Assembly (NCBI GenBank): GCA_937952245.1
Contig: CALFYS010000077.1
Span: forward strand, 1 to 10,932
Source of the DNA: an uncultured Alphaproteobacteria bacterium
GTDB taxonomy: Bacteria; Pseudomonadota; Alphaproteobacteria; Puniceispirillales; UBA1172
Reading direction: 5' to 3'
Length of the DNA: 10,932 nt
The position numbers and the translations under genes were made by a program. Below the pieces are notes generated by a model that had not been told where the DNA came from, made no database searches, and saw nothing but the letters and a program-made list of their open reading frames with translations. This document shows, piece after piece, positions 8,371-10,932 of this stretch. How positions within the stretch are numbered: the stretch's first letter is position 1; each line of letters begins with the position of its first letter.

Positions 8371-8392
8371 GCGGTTTATTTAACCGCAAACC
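8364..8392. terminator. Hairpin shared by the convergent uppP and SDR gene ends
   Basis: GCGGTT (8371-8376), loop TATTT, and AACCGC (8382-8387) form a six-base-pair stem. Flanking GGTTT (8364-8368) and AAACC (8388-8392) can extend it by five pairs, with an AA bulge on one side. It overlaps both stop codons and reads as a hairpin in both directions. There is no following U-tract, so it is a non-canonical terminator, or a transcript-end stabiliser, at best. Confidence 0.45.
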
Positions 8393-9335
8393 GCCCGCCG
8401 GGTTGATAACGTTCCAAATAAGACGGCACGATCAAATCAATCGGCGTGGGCTGAATGCCCAAATCGTCCAGCCCCGGGCGATCAGCCGAAGCGATATTAT
8501 CCACCTTCAGCAATTTCAATTGATCTCGGGTCACCGGCGCAGAAGGCAGAACCGACATGGCCGTCGCCGCCAGCGTCATCACCCCATGGGGGATAGGCAA
8601 GAGCATCCGCCGCCGTTTGATCTGTTTGATGATATATTCCATGGCCTGACGGAAGGTCATCACCTCAGGCCCGCCCAATTCAAAAATCTTGCCTTCAGTG
8701 CCTTTTTGGGTCAGCCCCGCCAAGACCGCTTCGGCCACATCGCCGACATAGACCGGCTGAACTTTATTTTTACCGCCGCCAATCACCGGCAAGCCGGGGG
8801 CCAGAACCGCCATGCTGGCAAAGCGATTAAAGAACCCATCCCCTGCCCCAAAGACCAAAGATGGACGCAGGATCACCGCTTTCGGAAATTCAGCCAACAG
8901 CCCTTCTTCGCCTTGAGCTTTGGTGCGGGCATAGACGCTGGCGGAATTGAGATCAGCGCCAATCGCCGACAGATGAACGATGTTTTTCACCTTATGGGCT
9001 TTCGCCATTTTGCCAATACGGGCAGGCAATTCGGCTTGCAGGGCGTTGAACCGTTGGCTGCCGCTTTCGGCCAGAATACCGATGGTATTGATCACTGTAT
9101 CACAGCCTTCGATGATGGTGTTGAGCGCGTCATCATCAAGGGCAGAACCGGAGGTGATGGAGATTTGCCCCACATCCCCCATGGGCTTTAAGAACTTGGC
9201 GCGGTCGGCGTTACGCGCCAGCACTTTAATCCGCGCGCCTTGGCGTGCCAACACCTCAACGATCTGACGTCCGATAAAACCTGTCCCGCCGATGACAGCG
9301 ATGGTTGAAGAAGATAGCGCCATGACGCCCCCCAT
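8376..9335 (-). CDS. NAD(P)-binding SDR-family protein, complex I NDUFA9-like
   Basis: This is a 319-residue atypical short-chain dehydrogenase/epimerase-type protein. The dinucleotide-binding loop IGGTGFIG is at residues 15-22, followed by a basic VLARN after the second strand. A Ser123 (VHLSAIGA) and Y135-x3-K139 (SVYARTK) match the catalytic triad positions, and RPSLVFGAGDGFFNRFA at 157-173 is typical of the group often called complex I NDUFA9 subunit family in Alphaproteobacteria. In mitochondria NDUFA9 is an accessory subunit of NADH dehydrogenase; whether the bacterial protein joins complex I or is a sugar-nucleotide epimerase or quinone-biosynthesis relative cannot be decided here. The start is ambiguous: Met1 at 9335 has no good ribosome site, while Met5 at 9323 is preceded by a G-rich run and gives MALSSSTIAVIGG. 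The uppP-NDUFA9-like neighbourhood is common in Alphaproteobacteria. Confidence 0.88.
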   Translation of the reverse strand: MGGVMALSSSTIAVIGGTGFIGRQIVEVLARQGARIKVLARNADRAKFLKPMGDVGQISITSGSALDDDALNTIIEGCDTVINTIGILAESGSQRFNALQAELPARIGKMAKAHKVKNIVHLSAIGADLNSASVYARTKAQGEEGLLAEFPKAVILRPSLVFGAGDGFFNRFASMAVLAPGLPVIGGGKNKVQPVYVGDVAEAVLAGLTQKGTEGKIFELGGPEVMTFRQAMEYIIKQIKRRRMLLPIPHGVMTLAATAMSVLPSAPVTRDQLKLLKVDNIASADRPGLDDLGIQPTPIDLIVPSYLERYQPGGRFAVK

Positions 9336-9357
9336 TTCCGCTTAATACACTCACCTC

Positions 9358-9386
9358 TATATAAGGTTATGGGCGGGGTTTGCCTA
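9358..9386 (-). promoter_or_regulatory. Candidate promoter of the NDUFA9-like gene with palindrome
   Basis: On the minus strand TAGGCA (9381-9386, four of six) and TATATA (9358-9363, four of six) are 17 bp apart, with a start near 9351. The -35 element lies within a perfect ten-base palindrome, TGCCTAGGCA (9381-9390), which could be an operator half or chance. A start here would leave a short leader of about 16 bases to Met1 or 28 to Met5. Confidence 0.3.
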
Positions 9387-9482
9387 GGCATGATCGGAAT
9401 CTTTTATGGGCGCGGTTTGTTTTGAGGATGGCGGGGGATTTATTTTGAGTGTGGCGGGTTATTTTTTTAGGGTGCTGAGGGG
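9368..9482. repeat. G/T-rich degenerate direct repeats
   Basis: TATGGGCGGGGTTTG (9368-9382) recurs at 9405-9419 with one change. The second copy is followed by two looser copies beginning TGGCGGG at 9429 and 9452, each trailing into T-rich sequence, so three units sit 22-23 bp apart. Bases 9421-9480 contain 25 G and only 3 C on the plus strand. Four G-runs of three or more (9433, 9456, 9470, 9479) are present but separated by long loops. Confidence 0.55.
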
Positions 9483-9553
9483 TTTTGGTGGCCGTTGAAG
9501 GGAATTTATTTTCGGCGAAATTGCCGATGGTTCGATATTCCTGTGAAAAACGA

Positions 9554-9581
9554 TTGACAGCAAAGGCCTGATCGCTATTGT
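9554..9581 (+). promoter_or_regulatory. Promoter of tRNA-Leu
   Basis: A perfect -35 TTGACA (9554-9559) is followed after 16 bp by TATTGT (9576-9581, four of six). The expected start near 9588 is about 16 bases before the mature tRNA 5' end, a usual distance for a tRNA gene leader. Confidence 0.65.
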
Positions 9582-9603
9582 GCAGGGCATATCCGTGAGC
9601 CGT

Positions 9604-9690
<87 letters not shown>

Positions 9691-9718
9691 TTTTCCTACT
9701 ACCCCCAACCATCCCCTA

Positions 9719-10747
9719 TCACTTCTTATAATGGACAAAGTTCTTGCGGTTTTTACCGCTGATATACGCCCCTGCCGTGGTGGTCTCACCGCTGGACGCG
9801 CCGCCACCCGCCTTAGGGTCAAAATCCCGCGGGTTGATCACCGTCATGCTGGCAGGGTCACAAAACACCGGAATGGAAAACCGCGATTTCGGGCTGGTGT
9901 TGATCACCCGATGAAGCGTTGAGGTCAGGCGGTTATTCGTCCACATCTCCAGCAAATCGCCGATATTGCAAACAAATGTATCGTGGATGGGCGGGGCTTC
10001 AATCCAGCCGCCATTGGCTGATTTAATCTGCAACCCGCCCAGATCATCCTGCATTAAAATCGTCAGCACGCCGAAATCACTATGGGCGGCGGCGCCAAAA
10101 CGTTCGGCCTTGTGATCATCGCCATCCATGGCGGGGTAATAGACCAATTGCCCCCGCCCCAATGGTTTTTCATAGGCCTTAGCAAAGAAATCTGGCGATT
10201 GGCCTAAACCTTCGGCCAGAAGCGAGAGAATATCGCGCCCTAAATCCAGCACCGCGTGATAATACGGCAGGATGTTTTCTTTTAAGAACGGCGCGTCTTC
10301 CGCCGGCCATTGGTTCAGCGCAACCAGCGGCGCGCCAGCTTTTAAATCCGCGTCATCAGGGGCAATATCATAGCCCCAGAAGAACACTTCTTTGGCGTCA
10401 TGGGTGGCGGAACCTTCCAGATTGGTCAGGCCTTGCGCCATCCATCCCCGTTGATGCTGATCGACCGTGATTTTTGATTTCACCTCAGCATCAAGGGCAA
10501 AGAACCGGCGGGAGGCTTCAAACGCCGCCGTGCATAACTCTTTGGCAATCCCATGTTGGCTGACATAGAAAAACCCTGAATTTTCCGCTGTCGCCACCAG
10601 CTCTTTTGCCAATCGCGCTCGGGTTTTGGAGTCATCACGCCCCGATAAATCAATCACCGGAATCAACGCCGCATCAACGGCTTGCGCCTTAGCATAGGAC
10701 GGTGTTTCACCATGCGGTTTCTGTTGGGAAGGGTTTGTCGTCATCAT
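9719..10747 (-). CDS. 2-oxoglutarate/Fe(II)-dependent oxygenase, isopenicillin N synthase-like family
   Basis: This 342-residue protein has the two domains of the IPNS/flavonoid-oxygenase family. The N-terminal DIOX_N-type domain spans about 28-130 (IPVIDLSG, then GFFYVSQHGI near 58-67) and the jelly-roll 2OG-Fe(II) domain about 195-300. The iron ligands are H222, D224 (AAHSDFG) and H279 (TLHRV), and the co-substrate-binding R289-x-S291 follows (SRFSIPVF). All key residues are intact, so it should be an active soluble oxygenase; the substrate cannot be named. Related genes are annotated as plant-type hydroxylases or ethylene-forming-like enzymes, but nothing here supports a specific one. The start ATG at 10745-10747 overlaps the stop of the upstream racemase-family gene, and GGAG (10753-10756) lies just upstream inside that gene. 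Its 3' end faces tRNA-Leu across 28 bp. Confidence 0.93.
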   Translation of the reverse strand: MMTTNPSQQKPHGETPSYAKAQAVDAALIPVIDLSGRDDSKTRARLAKELVATAENSGFFYVSQHGIAKELCTAAFEASRRFFALDAEVKSKITVDQHQRGWMAQGLTNLEGSATHDAKEVFFWGYDIAPDDADLKAGAPLVALNQWPAEDAPFLKENILPYYHAVLDLGRDILSLLAEGLGQSPDFFAKAYEKPLGRGQLVYYPAMDGDDHKAERFGAAAHSDFGVLTILMQDDLGGLQIKSANGGWIEAPPIHDTFVCNIGDLLEMWTNNRLTSTLHRVINTSPKSRFSIPVFCDPASMTVINPRDFDPKAGGGASSGETTTAGAYISGKNRKNFVHYKK

Positions 10748-10932
10748 AAAAACTCCGGCTTCACCAGATCAGGGTCACGCCTGTGGATGGATGTTAATAT
10801 ATCATAAATCTCAACATCAAAGGCGGATTTGATGGCGGCTTTATACGGCGGCAGATTGGTGCATTCAAAAACTAAAGCTTTGATCTTATTGCGGTTGAGC
10901 GCGGCATCCAGTAACGCGATCAATTCTTTTTC
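10744..10932 (-). CDS. Aspartate/glutamate racemase-family protein, C-terminal part only
   Basis: This frame, which I translated by hand, runs open from the window edge for 62 residues and ends EFL-stop in a TGA overlapping the next ATG. The segment ALVFECTNLPPYKAAI carries the conserved Cys-Thr-Asn and PPY of the Asp/Glu/hydantoin racemase superfamily; the Cys is the second catalytic thiol in that group. The following VEIYDILTSIH matches the usual closing strand and helix around a V-x-D-I motif. The N-terminal domain with the first catalytic cysteine lies outside the window, so activity and substrate cannot be judged; hydantoin racemase, maleate isomerase or an uncharacterised relative are all possible. 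The four-base ATGA overlap with the oxygenase indicates translational coupling. Confidence 0.75.
   Translation of the reverse strand, partial: EKELIALLDAALNRNKIKALVFECTNLPPYKAAIKSAFDVEIYDILTSIHRRDPDLVKPEFL

Larger units (their letters stand above)
9336..9603. other. Non-coding region between SDR gene and tRNA-Leu
   Basis: No ORF or recognised RNA is visible in these 268 bp. It contains the candidate SDR-gene promoter, G/T-rich imperfect repeats, a small inverted repeat (TCGGC at 9512-9516 and GCCGA at 9523-9527, six-base loop) and the tRNA promoter. A GANTC site lies at 9397-9401. Confidence 0.7.

Noticed and set aside
8403..9191. A 262-codon open frame on the plus strand opposite the NDUFA9-like gene
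   Set aside because: The product is rich in Arg, Gln and His with no known motif, and it is antisense to a well-supported SDR gene.
9433..9482. G-quadruplex
   Set aside because: Four G-runs exist, but loops of 18, 11 and 6 bases make a stable quadruplex unlikely; kept only as part of the repeat observation.

Overview
The window looks like a piece of an alphaproteobacterial chromosome with roughly balanced base composition. Evidence: the GltB/GltD sequences are alphaproteobacterial-type NADPH glutamate synthase subunits. An NDUFA9-like SDR protein sits next to uppP, and a queG-neighbour-type GST and a YhbS-like acetyltransferase lie on the same strand. A marine SAR116/Rhodospirillales-like lineage would fit, but that is an impression and not a measured assignment. 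All recognisable genes look intact except the two cut by the window edges.

Layout. Positions 1-7278 form a block read on the minus strand. In transcription order it is gltD (5836-7278), gltB (1261-5814), a GNAT acetyltransferase (705-1217) and a glutathione S-transferase-family gene (1-641, 3' end cut off). Gaps are 21, 43 and 63 bp and I see no terminator between them, so readthrough from a promoter ahead of gltD is plausible. The 294-bp gap 7279-7572 separates this block from the divergent uppP (7573-8370, plus). It holds a candidate promoter for each direction and some AT-rich repeats.

uppP converges with an NDUFA9-like SDR-family gene (8376-9335, minus). Their stop codons are 5 bp apart and a hairpin spans both 3' ends. 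Positions 9336-9603 are non-coding: a candidate promoter for the SDR gene, a strikingly G/T-rich stretch with degenerate ~22-bp repeats, and a near-consensus promoter feeding a tRNA-Leu(CAG) gene (9604-9690, CCA encoded). The tRNA faces a minus-strand pair: the end of an Asp/Glu racemase-family gene (10744-10932, cut by the edge), then a 2-oxoglutarate/Fe(II) oxygenase of the isopenicillin N synthase-like family (9719-10747). These two overlap by 4 bp.

Functionally, GltD and GltB together make glutamate from glutamine and 2-oxoglutarate using NADPH. UppP recycles the undecaprenyl lipid carrier for cell-wall synthesis. The SDR gene may serve respiratory complex I. The racemase/oxygenase pair probably acts on one amino-acid-like substrate, which cannot be named from sequence. 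Most of the window is ordinary housekeeping DNA; I found no clear novel defence, mobile or CRISPR system.
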